DNA of 64,000 nt from Prochlorococcus marinus (GCF_001180245.1 NZ_CVSV01000116.1:62001-126000), one strand, 5' to 3'. Counted from the stretch's first letter, positions 17,649 through 27,826 are shown. Notes: a model not told the origin generated them from the sequence alone. A program made the numbers and translations.

Positions 17649-18632
17649 TTGAGTATATGGAAAAGTGTGGCTTGGATTTTAATTGTTTTTTTAATATTAC
17701 TCGGGGGATTAATTGCACCATTTGGGGATATTCTTGGAACAAAGATTGGTAAAGCAAGATTTAGTATCTTAAAATTAAGACCGAAAAAAACAGCAACTAT
17801 AATAACTATTTTTACCGGTGGATTTATTAGTTCAATATCAATAGGGTTATTGATTTTAGTAAGTGAAGAATTTAGACAAAGGCTTTTTGTTGATATTCCT
17901 TTTTTGCAAAAAACTTTAGATGAAAGTAAAAAGGCATTAATCCCTTTACAGGAGGAACGAAAGGAACTTGAGGGTAAAATTATTCAAAAAGAAAAGGAGT
18001 TAAATCAATTAAAAAATAATATTAAAGAATTTAGGAGAGGAAATATCGTTATTAAAAGAGGACAAACTTTATTTATTGCTGAGGTTGATTCCAGCTCAAA
18101 TATAAAACTTGACTTGACAAAAATTTTTAATGAAGCTGATAAATTTGTTAGAAAAATTGTTATCCCAAATAATAAACAAGCAAGAAATATTCTTTTGTGG
18201 AGACCCAGTGATATTAAAAAAATTGAGACAATAGCTGCTAGCGGTGGTAACTGGGTTTTATTAATTAAATCAGCAACAAATGTTTTAAAAGGAGATAATT
18301 ATGTTTTTGTATCTCCAGATTTATTAGAGAATAAATTTATAGTAAAAAAAGGTGATGTTATTACAAGTGCTAATCTGGTAGCAAGTGAATTAAATAGTAA
18401 ATCAATAAATCTAAAAATTAAATCATTGCTTAGAGAAACAAGAGATGAAATTAAGTCAAAAGGATCACAAGTTACTGAAATTAATACAAGTGGAAATTTT
18501 GTAAAAAAGATTAGAGACTTTCTTAAAGAAAATCAAAATATCAAATTTAAGTTGGAAGTAGTATCTTTAAGAGATAGTAAAACTGTAGAACCTATAGTCG
18601 TTGAAATTAATATTTTAAAGATTGCAGTTTAA
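17649..18632 (+). CDS. DUF3084 membrane/coiled-coil protein
   Basis: 327 aa from a TTG start. Two N-terminal membrane segments (about 5-27 and 52-73) enclose the basic loop KIGKARFSILKLRPKKTAT, then a coiled coil (about 92-140) and a beta-rich C-terminal part with IVIKRGQTLFIAEVD. It matches the cyanobacterial DUF3084 family; the function is unknown. A hairpin and a tiny ATGATGTATTGA reading frame overlap the start region. The stop is directly followed by the next ATG (0-base gap), so it is coupled to the YqgF-like gene. Confidence 0.8.
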   Translation: MSIWKSVAWILIVFLILLGGLIAPFGDILGTKIGKARFSILKLRPKKTATIITIFTGGFISSISIGLLILVSEEFRQRLFVDIPFLQKTLDESKKALIPLQEERKELEGKIIQKEKELNQLKNNIKEFRRGNIVIKRGQTLFIAEVDSSSNIKLDLTKIFNEADKFVRKIVIPNNKQARNILLWRPSDIKKIETIAASGGNWVLLIKSATNVLKGDNYVFVSPDLLENKFIVKKGDVITSANLVASELNSKSINLKIKSLLRETRDEIKSKGSQVTEINTSGNFVKKIRDFLKENQNIKFKLEVVSLRDSKTVEPIVVEINILKIAV

Positions 18633-19070
18633 ATGTCTAGAGTAATAAGTATTGACCCCGGAAAAAGTAAATGTGGCTTAGTCTTAGCTGAAATAAGTGA
18701 AAAAAAAGTTAATAAAGCGATAATTCTTAAAAGTGAATTAATTGGGAATTATGTCAGAAATTTGATTACTGCTGAGGACATATCAAAAATTATTATTGGC
18801 AATGGGACCACCAACAGGGAGATTAGAGAAAAACTAGATTTTTTTAAAAAAGAAATAATAACTTTTGAGGAAAAGAATACTACCTACAGGGCTAAATCAA
18901 GATATTTCGAACTGTTTCCAATAAGAGGTCTCAAGTTTTTAATTCCAAGAGAGGTTTTTATTCTTAATAAAAACCTTGATGCGATATCAGCTTTAATAAT
19001 TTTAGAGGATTATTGCAAAATGAAGTTTACTTTGAATGAAAATCTAGATTTTAAAACTTGGCTGAAATAG
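18633..19070 (+). CDS. RuvC/YqgF-like RNase H-fold protein
   Basis: 145 aa. The opening RVISIDPGKSKCGLVLAE is the first beta hairpin of the RNase H-like resolvase fold (IDxG with a catalytic Asp), the middle IIIGNGTTNREI parallels the second strand, and the C-terminal LDAISALIIL provides the expected final Asp helix. It resembles YqgF/RuvX (16S rRNA processing) but is more diverged, so substrate and activity are open. It directly follows the DUF3084 gene and overlaps the convergent DUF3146-like gene by 20 bases. Confidence 0.75.
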   Translation: MSRVISIDPGKSKCGLVLAEISEKKVNKAIILKSELIGNYVRNLITAEDISKIIIGNGTTNREIREKLDFFKKEIITFEEKNTTYRAKSRYFELFPIRGLKFLIPREVFILNKNLDAISALIILEDYCKMKFTLNENLDFKTWLK

Positions 19071-19308
19071 TGAACTTATACTCATTCCCCGTTTCAAGTT
19101 CATAATCTTTTTTCAGTAAAAATTTCAATAAGGCATTCTCAATTAATGCTCTTCCTAAAGGTGGATTTACCTTTAATAGACCTTTATTAAAGGAGTATAT
19201 AAACGTCCATTCAAATTGACTAGCTTCCACAACCCCCTGAATTTGCTTTTTTGAGAAGCAATATTCCTTAACACTCACATTTGCAATAGTTTCAGGTTTT
19301 GAACGCAT
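19051..19308 (-). CDS. DUF3146-like conserved cyanobacterial protein
   Basis: 85 aa soluble protein. The pattern QIQGVVEASQFEWTFIYSF-KGLL-V-PPLGRALIENAL--FL-KKDYELETG-EYKFTISAK agrees with the small cyanobacterial family DUF3146 as I recall it; no known function. Its 3' end overlaps the convergent YqgF-like gene by 20 bases and its ATG lies 3 bases after the pth stop, so it is likely co-transcribed with pth. Confidence 0.75.
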   Translation of the reverse strand: MRSKPETIANVSVKEYCFSKKQIQGVVEASQFEWTFIYSFNKGLLKVNPPLGRALIENALLKFLLKKDYELETGNEYKFTISAKF

Positions 19309-19311
19309 TTC

Positions 19312-19914
19312 CTAAGGTTGGTCTTTGTCAAAAGAATTTAATTCGTTAATTATATAATCTTCTTTTTTAGTATTTAGCTGTACAAGAGATTCAATGACTC
19401 TCTTGTACACTTTGTCTAATATGGATTTTTCTTCTAGAGAAATATTTCCTAATACATGTGAAATGGTATTAAAATTATTTTTTCCTTTTATTGGAGTAGG
19501 TGAACCAATACCAATTCTTATTCTCTTAAAGTTTTGTGTCTGCAATTGTTCAATAATGCTTTTAAGCCCGTTATGTCCCCCTGAGCTTCCTTTTCTTCTA
19601 AATCTTATTTTTCCAAGGGGAAGATCTTTATCATCGACTATTATGAAAATCTGATCTAAATTGATCTTGTACCAATCAACTATTGCTCGGACTGCATCAC
19701 CACTGTTATTCATAAACGTATTTGGTAAGAATAATCTGAAAGTAGAATCATTGATTTGAAATTCTGAGCAGGAACTTTTAAGCTTATCTTTAAGCAAAAA
19801 ATTTGAATTATATTTTTTCGAGAGATGTTCAAGAAGTAAAAATCCTATGTTATGTCTACTTTTTGAGTATTTTTTACCAGGATTTCCTAATCCAATTAAA
19901 AATATGTCTTTCAT
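19312..19914 (-). CDS. pth: peptidyl-tRNA hydrolase
   Basis: Releases tRNA from prematurely dropped peptidyl-tRNA. 200 aa: FLIGLGNPGKKYSKSRHNIGF carries the conserved Asn11 and catalytic His21; IVDDKDLPLGKIRFRRKGSSGGHNGLKSI holds the catalytic Asp and the substrate-binding GGHNGL. In many cyanobacteria pth lies next to psbH, as here. An 11-bp perfect inverted repeat lies inside the coding sequence near the 3' end (19379-19409). Confidence 0.97.
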   Translation of the reverse strand: MKDIFLIGLGNPGKKYSKSRHNIGFLLLEHLSKKYNSNFLLKDKLKSSCSEFQINDSTFRLFLPNTFMNNSGDAVRAIVDWYKINLDQIFIIVDDKDLPLGKIRFRRKGSSGGHNGLKSIIEQLQTQNFKRIRIGIGSPTPIKGKNNFNTISHVLGNISLEEKSILDKVYKRVIESLVQLNTKKEDYIINELNSFDKDQP

Positions 19915-19985
19915 TGTTTATTTCTAAATCTCATTTTGTTTGAGAATTATTAATATACAAACTATAACTAATTAATAAAAACAAA

Positions 19986-20034
19986 ATTAAAAAAAAAAGC
20001 TTTTTGGCAACTTTACATTAACCAAATAGCTTTT
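19986..20034 (-). terminator. terminator of psbH
   Basis: On the minus strand AAAAGCTATTTGG pairs with CCAAAAAGCTTTT (arms at 20022-20034 and 19995-20007, one A-A mismatch), followed by a run of T. It begins 18 bases after the psbH stop. Confidence 0.75.
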
Positions 20035-20052
20035 AGAGAAAATTTCAGAAAT

Positions 20053-20253
20053 TTAGTTTCCGTTCCAATCTACTGAGAAACCCTGTAGTAGTAGGGATTG
20101 GTTGTAAATTTGTAGAAGAATAACTAAGAATACTAAAAGTAGTAGACCAATTACTGTCATTACAGGAACTGCTCCCCAACCAGGTACAACTTTTCCTTGA
20201 CCTGAATTGCCAATTGCTTTTAAAAGACTTCCTAATGCTGTTTTTTGACCCAT
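20053..20253 (-). CDS. psbH: photosystem II reaction center protein H
   Basis: 66 aa single-span subunit near CP47, needed for QB-site stability and bicarbonate binding. It has the basic stromal N-terminus [27 protein letters not shown] before the membrane helix (about 30-50), and the lumenal tail [14 protein letters not shown] typical of PsbH. Divergent from psbN across 79 bases, with its own terminator downstream. Confidence 0.97.
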
Positions 20254-20332
20254 GTTAAATCACAAAATCGGATATTATTTCGCTATTGTATAAGAATAAA
20301 TACATAAATTGTTTACAAACTTAGCAAAATTG

Positions 20333-20485
20333 ATGCAAACTTTATCATCAGCTCCAGATCCTGCAGTTTCTATTGCTGTAACAATTCTGGCTTTACTCTT
20401 AGCTTTGACAGGTTTTGGTCTATGGACTGCCTTTGGACCTAAAGCAGCAAAGCTTACTGATCCTTGGGATGATCATGATGATTAA
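20333..20485 (+). CDS. psbN: PsbN protein
   Basis: 50 aa (ATG 20333, TAA 20483-20485): one membrane helix (ILALLLALTGFGLWTAFG) and the acidic end LTDPWDDHDD. PsbN is an assembly factor for photosystem II rather than a subunit. It is head-to-head with psbH, sharing a 79-base promoter region, and is followed by psbI 109 bases downstream on the same strand. Confidence 0.95.
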   Translation: MQTLSSAPDPAVSIAVTILALLLALTGFGLWTAFGPKAAKLTDPWDDHDD

Positions 20486-20594
20486 TTAATCCTGAAAGTA
20501 TTTCAAAATTTACCAAAAATACAAAAAGTAAACAATTAACCATAGTTTAATTATAAATTTAATAGGATATAAATCTGTCAGCACTAGTATTTCC

Positions 20595-20723
20595 ATGCTC
20601 GCTTTAAAAATTTCTGTTTACACCATCGTCTTTTTCTTTGTTGGAATATTTCTTTTCGGATTTTTAGCAAGTGACCCAACTAGAACCCCTAACAGAAAAG
20701 ATCTAGAAAGTCCTCAAGACTAA
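20595..20723 (+). CDS. psbI: photosystem II reaction center protein I
   Basis: 42 aa (ATG 20595, TAA 20721-20723). It opens [19 protein letters not shown], a single transmembrane helix, followed by [17 protein letters not shown], the well-conserved PsbI stromal motif. It binds near D1 and helps early assembly of the reaction centre. An AT-rich TATAAAT-like promoter region precedes it. The OstA/LptD-like gene starts 22 bases downstream. Confidence 0.96.
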
Positions 20724-20745
20724 TTTTTTTAATTAAATTCTTAAA

Positions 20746-22737
20746 TTGATCTTAGGTATATCGAAAAAAATAATATTTCTCTCTTTTCTTTTTATTAATT
20801 TCATTCAGCCATCAAAATCAGCTGAATTAGCAAAAATTAATAAAAATATTAATAACCGGAATATTGATATAACTTTATCAAATAAAAATAATTTAAAAAT
20901 CCCATTAAATTCACTAAGTAATGATTTAGATGTAGATACTGATTATTTAAAATTTTTAAAGAGAAAAACAAATTCATTTTTGGTTTCTAAAGCTGAAAAT
21001 AAACAACAGTTAATAATACAATCGGATAAACAGTCCGAAATAAGCGATGTCATCTATGCAGAGGGCAATGTTTCTGTTTCTTATAGAGGCAAACTCCTTA
21101 AAGCTGATAAATTAATATATGACAAGTTAAATAAAAAAATTGAAGCAAGTGGAAATATAACATTCATATTTGGAGATCAAATCTTTAAAGCTTCACAACT
21201 AGAATACAGCTTTATTAGTGAAAAAGGTTATCTATTAGATGTTGAGGGCGCTATCAATACCAATACCTTGATTAATGATATATCTTCAAATTTCAGCTTA
21301 TCAGATTCTAAAAAGTTAGAGAAATTAATTGATTTCAATAAAACGGAAGTTATAAATACTCCTGATAATGTACAGAATTGGGTGTTTTTTACAAAAAAAA
21401 TGATTATAGATGGTGATAAATGGAAAAGTAAGAAGGCTATATTTAGTAATGATTTACTTGAATTAAAGCAAGCAAAATTAGCAATAAATTCATTAGAAGT
21501 TTTTCCCATTAATGAAAAACTTAGATTTAAATCTTCATTAAATTATTTAATACTTGACGAAAAAGTATCAATCCCCTTTTGGATAGGTAGTAGAAATTTT
21601 GATTTTAAAAATGTTCAACCTGCAAATACATGGAACTTTGGATATGAAAATTTAGATAAGGATGGGTATTTTATCGGGAGGAGAATTAACTCAATAGACA
21701 TAAATGATGATGTTGTTCTTGATTTAGAACCTCAATTCTTGATTCAACGCTCACTCAAAGGCCATACAAAAAGTTTCGTAAATAAGGGGGAATCAGTAAC
21801 TTCAGATAGGGTAAAGAGAAATGCAAGTTTTGAAGATTATTTTGCACTAGAATCCCAGATTAAAGGCACAATAAAAAATTGGGATTTAAAAATAGAAAAG
21901 AATTTAAATTCTCTTGATTTGAATAAATTTTCAGATGCATTTAGATTTAAAACTGTATTGAGTAAAGAAATTGATTTATTAGATTCAGAATGGGAAAAAA
22001 GTTTTTATGGTATTTATAGAGAGAGGGTTTGGAATGGTTCTTTAGGTGAAGCAGAAATTTACTCTGGTTATGGTTCAAAATTGCATAAGGAAAATACTTG
22101 GATTACTGATGGCATCAAAAAGTCAGAATTTTTATCATTAGATTTGGCTAAAATAACAGCTGAAGCTCTAAATACTAAAAATCTCTTAACTAATCTGAAG
22201 GGTAATTTGTTTTATTCTCTTGATCAGAAATTTCCAGTAAGTATTTTAAAACCTAAAAAGAAATCTATTGATATTTCATATAAGTATATTCCTGAACCAA
22301 TCACAAAAGGCTTAAGTATTAATACAAGATTAGAAGCATCATATTCTTTCTATGAAAATGGAGATCATCAAGAATATTTAGGGCTAGGTATAGGTCCAGA
22401 ATTAATATTTGGAAATTTTAAAAATAAAACTTTTGACTATACTCGTATAAGTCTATTACCTTTCTATAAATTTGATAGTGGCAAAAGTGTTTTTAAGTTT
22501 GATCAAAATTATGAAGACTTGACCCTAAATATTTCTTATGATCAGCAATTATATGGACCAATTATTCTCAAAAGTTTTGGGATTTTGAACTTAACAAATG
22601 ATTCAAATGATTATGGTGAATTTATAAATTCTAAAATTTCTCTAAATTGGAAAAAAAGATCCTATGAAGTTGGTATTTTTTATCAACCTCATAATCAATC
22701 TGGAGGTATTTCTTTTAGTCTCTTTGGATTTAAATAG
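20746..22737 (+). CDS. OstA/LptD-like outer-membrane protein (DUF3769-type)
   Basis: 663 aa from a TTG start 22 bases after psbI. It has a signal peptide (KKIIFLSFLFINFIQPSKSA), then a low-complexity Asn/Lys segment, then an OstA (LptA-like) domain at about 108-175 (DVIYAEGNVSVSYRGKLLKADKLIYD, IEASGNITF). The long C-terminal half is beta-strand-rich and ends in an aromatic residue-rich strand (FSLFGFK), as expected for a barrel. It is most likely the cyanobacterial LptD-type lipopolysaccharide transporter; strand count cannot be determined by eye. It stops directly against the convergent leuD. Confidence 0.8.
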   Translation: MILGISKKIIFLSFLFINFIQPSKSAELAKINKNINNRNIDITLSNKNNLKIPLNSLSNDLDVDTDYLKFLKRKTNSFLVSKAENKQQLIIQSDKQSEISDVIYAEGNVSVSYRGKLLKADKLIYDKLNKKIEASGNITFIFGDQIFKASQLEYSFISEKGYLLDVEGAINTNTLINDISSNFSLSDSKKLEKLIDFNKTEVINTPDNVQNWVFFTKKMIIDGDKWKSKKAIFSNDLLELKQAKLAINSLEVFPINEKLRFKSSLNYLILDEKVSIPFWIGSRNFDFKNVQPANTWNFGYENLDKDGYFIGRRINSIDINDDVVLDLEPQFLIQRSLKGHTKSFVNKGESVTSDRVKRNASFEDYFALESQIKGTIKNWDLKIEKNLNSLDLNKFSDAFRFKTVLSKEIDLLDSEWEKSFYGIYRERVWNGSLGEAEIYSGYGSKLHKENTWITDGIKKSEFLSLDLAKITAEALNTKNLLTNLKGNLFYSLDQKFPVSILKPKKKSIDISYKYIPEPITKGLSINTRLEASYSFYENGDHQEYLGLGIGPELIFGNFKNKTFDYTRISLLPFYKFDSGKSVFKFDQNYEDLTLNISYDQQLYGPIILKSFGILNLTNDSNDYGEFINSKISLNWKKRSYEVGIFYQPHNQSGGISFSLFGFK

Positions 22738-23361
22738 CTATAACAATCTAGTATTAAATTTTGTATAAGGTAATTGGGTAAATTTATTTTTTATTAAATT
22801 TTCATTCTCAAGCAGTGTTGAAGTAGCATCCCATTCCCCTGATAAAAACATTTTTCTTGAGCTTTCCTTAATCTCAAGATTGAAATTTAAATCTTTTGAT
22901 TTTGCGAAGGATTTTTTCAGGTCAATTTCTAAAAATAAAAAATTATCATCTTTATGTTTTTGAATTTTTTGTATTCCTTCTTTCGCAAGGGTAAAACATG
23001 GAATTCCAATTGCAATACAGTTACTATAGAAAATATCAGCGAAACTCTCTCCTATAATTGCTTTTATACCCCATCTCAGAAGTGCTTGAGGAGCATGCTC
23101 TCTACTGGAACCACATCCAAAATTGCTATTGACAATAAGTATAGAGGCATTTTTGTTTTCTTCTAGATCAAAAGGATGCCTTCCATTTAATTTTTTTCTA
23201 TCATCTGCAAAAACAGATTCACCCAATGAATCAAAGTTAACACACTTCAAAAAACGTGCTGGAATTATGCGATCTGTATCAATATCGTTACCAACCAATG
23301 AGATACATTGACCATTCACATTTGAAATTTTCCCAATTGGTGGGGTAAACTCGGATTTCAT
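22738..23361 (-). CDS. leuD: 3-isopropylmalate dehydratase small subunit
   Basis: Swivelling domain that completes the isopropylmalate isomerase with LeuC in leucine synthesis. 207 aa, with the family's NDIDTDRIIPARFLK and FGCGSSREHAPQALLRWGIKAIIGESFADIFYSN. It starts at the last base of the leuC stop (1-base overlap), so translation is coupled. It is the last gene of glyA/cinA/leuC/leuD. Confidence 0.97.
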   Translation of the reverse strand: MKSEFTPPIGKISNVNGQCISLVGNDIDTDRIIPARFLKCVNFDSLGESVFADDRKKLNGRHPFDLEENKNASILIVNSNFGCGSSREHAPQALLRWGIKAIIGESFADIFYSNCIAIGIPCFTLAKEGIQKIQKHKDDNFLFLEIDLKKSFAKSKDLNFNLEIKESSRKMFLSGEWDATSTLLENENLIKNKFTQLPYTKFNTRLL

Positions 23362-24767
23362 CAGCTGATAAATTCTCTAACGTCGCTGACTTTGCCATTA
23401 ATTGCAGCAGCAGCAACCATTGCTGGACTCATAAGAAGTGTTCTTCCACTAGGAGATCCTTGCCTACCCTTGAAATTTCTATTACTAGAACTAGCACTAA
23501 CTTGATTGCCTATAAGCTTATCTGAATTCATTGCTAAACACATTGAACAGCCAGGCTCTCTCCATTGAAATCCAGAATCCTTAAATATTTGATCTATACC
23601 TTCTTGTTTTGCTTCAGCCGCTACTTTTTCTGAACCTGGAACTACAAATGCTTTGACATTCTTGGATACTTTTTTGTCTTTTAATACTTGAGCTGCAACT
23701 CTTAAGTCACTGATTCTTCCATTTGTGCAACTACCTATGAAACAAACGTCTATAGGAGTATCTTTTATAAATTGTCCTGGCTTGAAACTCATATATTCAT
23801 AAGCCTCTTTTGCAACTAATTTGTCATTTGGGGATAAATCATCTAAAAGAGGGATTTGTTGATTAATGCTTATACTTTGGCCGGGAGTAATCCCCCATGT
23901 TACCGTTGGTTCTACTTTAGAAGCATCTAATTTAATGACATCATCATAAATTGAATTTTCATCACTTTTTAATGATTTCCACCAAGTGAGAGCTTTATCC
24001 CAATGCTCATTTTTTGGAGCACATAATTTATTTTTGATGTAACTAAAGGTCTTTTCATCAGGGTTAATGTAGCCGCATCTTGCTCCTCCTTCAATAGACA
24101 TATTGCATATAGTCATCCTTTCTTCCATTGATAAATCATCTATTGCAGGACCTGCGAATTCATAGGCGAAACCTACTCCTGCCTTTACACCAAGTTCGTT
24201 AATGATATGGAGTACTAGATCCTTAGCATAAATACCCTTAGATAATTTATTATCACACCAAATCTGCCTCACTTTTAATTTGTTCATGGCGATGGTTTGG
24301 GTAGCAAGAACATCTCTTACTTGACTTGTACCTATCCCAAAAGCAATTGATCCAAAAGCTCCATGAGTTGAAGTATGAGAATCTCCGCAAGCGATTGTCA
24401 TTCCTGGCTGTGTAAGTCCTAATTCTGGTGCTACTACATGAACTATTCCTTGATTACCACTACCAATATTAAAAAATCTTATTTTATGCTCTAAGCAATT
24501 CTTCTCAAGTGTTTCAATCATCTGTTCAGCGAGATTATCTTTGAAAGGCCTGCTCTGATTGTCAGTTGGCACAATATGATCAACGGTAGCAACAGTTCTA
24601 TCAGGGAATTTAACTTTTAATTTTTTGTCTTTTAAAGCGCCAAATGCTTGAGGACTTGTAACTTCATGGATAAGGTGAAGACCAATAAAGATTTGATCAG
24701 ATCCACCTGGAAGTCTTGAAACTTTGTGTAAATCCCAAACTTTATCAAATAAGGTATCTTGACTCAA
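23361..24767 (-). CDS. leuC: 3-isopropylmalate dehydratase large subunit
   Basis: Aconitase-family [4Fe-4S] enzyme isomerising 2- to 3-isopropylmalate. 468 aa. The cluster cysteines are in [10 protein letters not shown] and [11 protein letters not shown]; also seen are [14 protein letters not shown] and [27 protein letters not shown]. It is 13 bases after cinA and overlaps leuD by 1 base. Confidence 0.98.
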   Translation of the reverse strand: MSQDTLFDKVWDLHKVSRLPGGSDQIFIGLHLIHEVTSPQAFGALKDKKLKVKFPDRTVATVDHIVPTDNQSRPFKDNLAEQMIETLEKNCLEHKIRFFNIGSGNQGIVHVVAPELGLTQPGMTIACGDSHTSTHGAFGSIAFGIGTSQVRDVLATQTIAMNKLKVRQIWCDNKLSKGIYAKDLVLHIINELGVKAGVGFAYEFAGPAIDDLSMEERMTICNMSIEGGARCGYINPDEKTFSYIKNKLCAPKNEHWDKALTWWKSLKSDENSIYDDVIKLDASKVEPTVTWGITPGQSISINQQIPLLDDLSPNDKLVAKEAYEYMSFKPGQFIKDTPIDVCFIGSCTNGRISDLRVAAQVLKDKKVSKNVKAFVVPGSEKVAAEAKQEGIDQIFKDSGFQWREPGCSMCLAMNSDKLIGNQVSASSSNRNFKGRQGSPSGRTLLMSPAMVAAAAINGKVSDVREFIS

Positions 24768-24780
24768 TTTGTAAAAATAG

Positions 24781-26055
24781 TTACTTACTATTCGATAATA
24801 GGATTAATCTGAGGCTGTTCAAACACAGATTTACACTTAGTGTTTGAATTTCTACTCTATTTCGTGTTGAGTTAAATAGTTTTTTTATATTAGTTACATG
24901 ATTATTCGGCCCAGAAATTGATATATAGACAAGTCCGACCGGTTTATCTTGACTACCTCCGTTAGGACCAGCTATTCCACTAATTGCTATTGCCCAATCT
25001 GATCCTAATTTCTCTTTTACATTAATTGCCATGGACTCACAAACTTCTTCAGAAACAGCTCCATATTTTATAAGCTTCTCTTTAGAAATATTTAATAATG
25101 AATTTTTTAGCTCATTACTGTAGGAAACTATACTACCTTTAAAAACTTGAGATGAGCCTGATATTGATGTTAGTGATGATGATAGAAGGCCTCCCGTGCA
25201 GGATTCAGCAAAAACAATAGTTTGTTTCCTCTCGGTTAATTCTTTTATTAAAACGCTAGGAAGGGTATCATTATCCTCTCCAAAAATAAATTTCGAAAAA
25301 TCTTTTTTTAATTTTTCTTTTACAGGTTTAATTATATTTTTGGCTTCTAGATAATTCTTTGCTCGCGCTGTGATTCTTAGTTTAACCTCTCCTAAGTTTG
25401 CATATGGAGCAACAGTGGGGTTATCAAGATTTAAAAGATCGTTAATTTTTTCTGCAACACAAGATTCTCCAATGCCTGAAAATTTAAGAGTATTTGAATA
25501 AAAGGAATAATTATCTGAAAATTTGGTTTTAATGAAATCACACGCCGTCTCTTCCCACATAGTTTTCATTTCACTTGGTACTCCAGGGAAAGTAAGAATA
25601 GTAAATCCTTTTATTGGTTCCCATATCATTCCTGGAGCAGTGCCCCTAGGGTTATTAATTATTTGAGCATTTTTTGGGAAGAGACATTGTTTCCTTAAGC
25701 TAGATGAATCGTCCTGGAGTTTTGAGTTTGACAGTTTTTGTTTGATTTCATCCCATAAGTGCGGTCTTTCAGAAAGAGTTACATTAAAAGACTTGGCTAT
25801 TGCTTCAGTAGTTAAGTCATCTGGTGTTGGTCCCAAGCCACCAGTTGTAATTAGAAGATTACTCCTTTTCGATATTTCTTGAATTACTTTTATAATTCGA
25901 TCACAATTATCACCTACGGTTGATTGCCTAAAGTGATTTAAGCCTAATTGAGATAACTGTTCAGAAATCCATTGAGCATTTGTATTTATAATATTTCCTA
26001 AGAGTAGTTCTGTTCCAATAGAAAGAATTTCAACTCCCTTGGAGTTAGGACTCAT
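24781..26055 (-). CDS. cinA: CinA-like competence/damage-inducible protein
   Basis: 424 aa two-domain protein: an N-terminal molybdopterin-binding-like (COG1058) domain ([43 protein letters not shown]) and a C-terminal PncC-type domain ([42 protein letters not shown]). Homologues have ADP-ribose pyrophosphatase and NMN deamidase activities, recycling pyridine nucleotides. The start overlaps the glyA stop by 4 bases (ATGA-type coupling). Confidence 0.93.
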   Translation of the reverse strand: MSPNSKGVEILSIGTELLLGNIINTNAQWISEQLSQLGLNHFRQSTVGDNCDRIIKVIQEISKRSNLLITTGGLGPTPDDLTTEAIAKSFNVTLSERPHLWDEIKQKLSNSKLQDDSSSLRKQCLFPKNAQIINNPRGTAPGMIWEPIKGFTILTFPGVPSEMKTMWEETACDFIKTKFSDNYSFYSNTLKFSGIGESCVAEKINDLLNLDNPTVAPYANLGEVKLRITARAKNYLEAKNIIKPVKEKLKKDFSKFIFGEDNDTLPSVLIKELTERKQTIVFAESCTGGLLSSSLTSISGSSQVFKGSIVSYSNELKNSLLNISKEKLIKYGAVSEEVCESMAINVKEKLGSDWAIAISGIAGPNGGSQDKPVGLVYISISGPNNHVTNIKKLFNSTRNRVEIQTLSVNLCLNSLRLILLSNSK

Positions 26056-27323
26056 TTAATTGATGCTTCAAGTTTGCCTTCATAAAGAGGAAAACGATTA
26101 CATAAGGTTAAGACTCTTTCTTTACATTGACTTTCAATTAGTGAATCGGCTGGATTAAGTAATCTATCAGCAATAATTTCGCCAACTTCAGCAAAAGCAT
26201 TCTCATTAAAGCCTCTAGTAGTTAATGCAGCAGTTCCCAATCTTAGTCCGCTGGTTACAAAAGGTGATTCAGGGTCAAATGGAACGGTATTTTTATTTGC
26301 AGTGATGTTCACTTCACTTACAAGTAAGTCAGCAATTTTACCAGTCATATTGATACTTCTTAAATCGAGTAAAACAATATGGTTATCAGTGCCTCCACTC
26401 ACGATATTGATACCTCTATTTATTAAAGTTGAAGCTAGAACTTTTGCATTTTTTATTACTTGTTGGGAATAATTAACGAAATCTGGCTGCAAGGCTTCTC
26501 CAAATGCAACTGCTTTAGCGGCAATTATATGTTCTAGGGGCCCACCTTGAGTTCCAGGGAAAACAGATTTATCAAATTTCTTTCCAAATTCTGCATCTTT
26601 ACATAAGATAAGCCCCCCTCTAGGCCCTCTTAATGTTTTATGAGTAGTTGTTGTTACTACATCACAATAAGGTATTGGATTTGGGTGAAGTTTACTAGCA
26701 ACAAGACCGGCAATATGTGCAATATCAGCCATTAAGAAAGCACTAACTTCATCTGCAATATTTCTAAATGACTCAAAATCAATTGTTCTTGGATAAGCAG
26801 AATATCCGCATATGATCAATTTTGGTTTTGTTTCAAGTGCTATCTCTCTTATTTCATCAAAATTTAATTCACTAGTTTCTTTATTTACACCATAGTGAAC
26901 TGCATTGAACCACTTACCACTCATATTTACTGGAGAACCATGAGTTAGGTGCCCACCATGAGATAAATCCATCCCCATGATTGTGTCGCCAGGTTTAAGT
27001 AGACTTAGGAAAACAGCAGCATTTGCCTGTGCTCCACTATGGGGTTGAACATTAGCCCAATTTGCATTAAATAATTTTTTCGCTCTCTGTATAGCTAATT
27101 CTTCGATTTCATCAACAAATTCACATCCCCCGTAATATCTTTTTTGAGGTAATCCCTCGGCGTATTTATTTGTAAGGACAGAACCTTGAGCCTGCATAAC
27201 GGCAATTGATGCGAAATTTTCGCTTGCGATTAACTCAAGATGAGTTTCCTGCCTATTTTTTTCAGAGTTGATAAAGTTTGATATTACTGGATCACTTTCT
27301 TTAAGATTTTGAAGAATATTCAT
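26052..27323 (-). CDS. glyA: serine hydroxymethyltransferase
   Basis: PLP enzyme interconverting serine and glycine and feeding one-carbon units into folate. 423 aa. The PLP-lysine motif is [16 protein letters not shown]; also [10 protein letters not shown] near the N-terminus and [11 protein letters not shown]. It leads the glyA/cinA/leuC/leuD run. Folate one-carbon units made here are used by ThyX and PurH, also in this window. Confidence 0.98.
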   Translation of the reverse strand: MNILQNLKESDPVISNFINSEKNRQETHLELIASENFASIAVMQAQGSVLTNKYAEGLPQKRYYGGCEFVDEIEELAIQRAKKLFNANWANVQPHSGAQANAAVFLSLLKPGDTIMGMDLSHGGHLTHGSPVNMSGKWFNAVHYGVNKETSELNFDEIREIALETKPKLIICGYSAYPRTIDFESFRNIADEVSAFLMADIAHIAGLVASKLHPNPIPYCDVVTTTTHKTLRGPRGGLILCKDAEFGKKFDKSVFPGTQGGPLEHIIAAKAVAFGEALQPDFVNYSQQVIKNAKVLASTLINRGINIVSGGTDNHIVLLDLRSINMTGKIADLLVSEVNITANKNTVPFDPESPFVTSGLRLGTAALTTRGFNENAFAEVGEIIADRLLNPADSLIESQCKERVLTLCNRFPLYEGKLEASIK

Positions 27324-27400
27324 TGAATTTGAGAAGTAATATCCATAATATAGACGATATTTTTTAGAAAAATATAAAAAGAATATTTCAGAATTTTAAA

Positions 27401-27474
27401 CGCGCCTGGAGAGATTCGAACTCCCGACACCCTGATCCGTAGTCAGGTGCTCTAATCCACTGAGCTACAGGCGC
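27401..27474 (-). tRNA. tRNA-Arg (anticodon ACG)
   Basis: 74 nt on the minus strand. Acceptor GCGCCTG pairs with CAGGCGC, discriminator G. Anticodon stem CCTGA/TCAGG around loop CTACGGA gives anticodon ACG (inosine-modified, reads CGN). D arm GCTC/GAGC and T loop TTCGAAT are standard. No CCA encoded. Confidence 0.97.
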
Positions 27475-27530
27475 ATAATTATGTAATATCTCTGTTTCAG
27501 GGTCTCTTAGTCAACTAGATTTCGGGTAAA

Positions 27531-27812
27531 ATGTCTATTGTTAACAATCAAATTATTAATATGCCTATAAAGTGGTACGGAAATGGTGATTTAGAAGATC
27601 CCATCTATAAACATTTTTCTCGAATAGTAAATTTTGTTATTCACTGCATGATATTCACTGCGATTGTAAGTGGCACTTGGCTTTTAAAAGAGATTAAATA
27701 TCAAATTGGCTATTTTAATAATTTTGCAATTGTCTGGTCAGTTCTTTTGGCCTCCCATTTACTTTTCGTAATTATAAAAAAACCTAAAGATACTTCAAAA
27801 CAATCAACTTAA
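27531..27812 (+). CDS. small two-span membrane protein of unknown function
   Basis: 93 aa from the ATG at 27531; the internal ATG at 27561 (MPIKWYGNGDLEDPIY) gives 83 aa and may be the true start because the family-like part begins there. Two membrane segments, about 34-52 and 64-81, are separated by a short polar loop, with a basic tail KKPKDTSKQST. I do not recognise the family. It is 14 bases upstream of the DUF3181-like gene, so they are likely one transcript. Confidence 0.7.
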   Translation: MSIVNNQIINMPIKWYGNGDLEDPIYKHFSRIVNFVIHCMIFTAIVSGTWLLKEIKYQIGYFNNFAIVWSVLLASHLLFVIIKKPKDTSKQST

Positions 27813-27826
27813 ATCAATTTATATTT

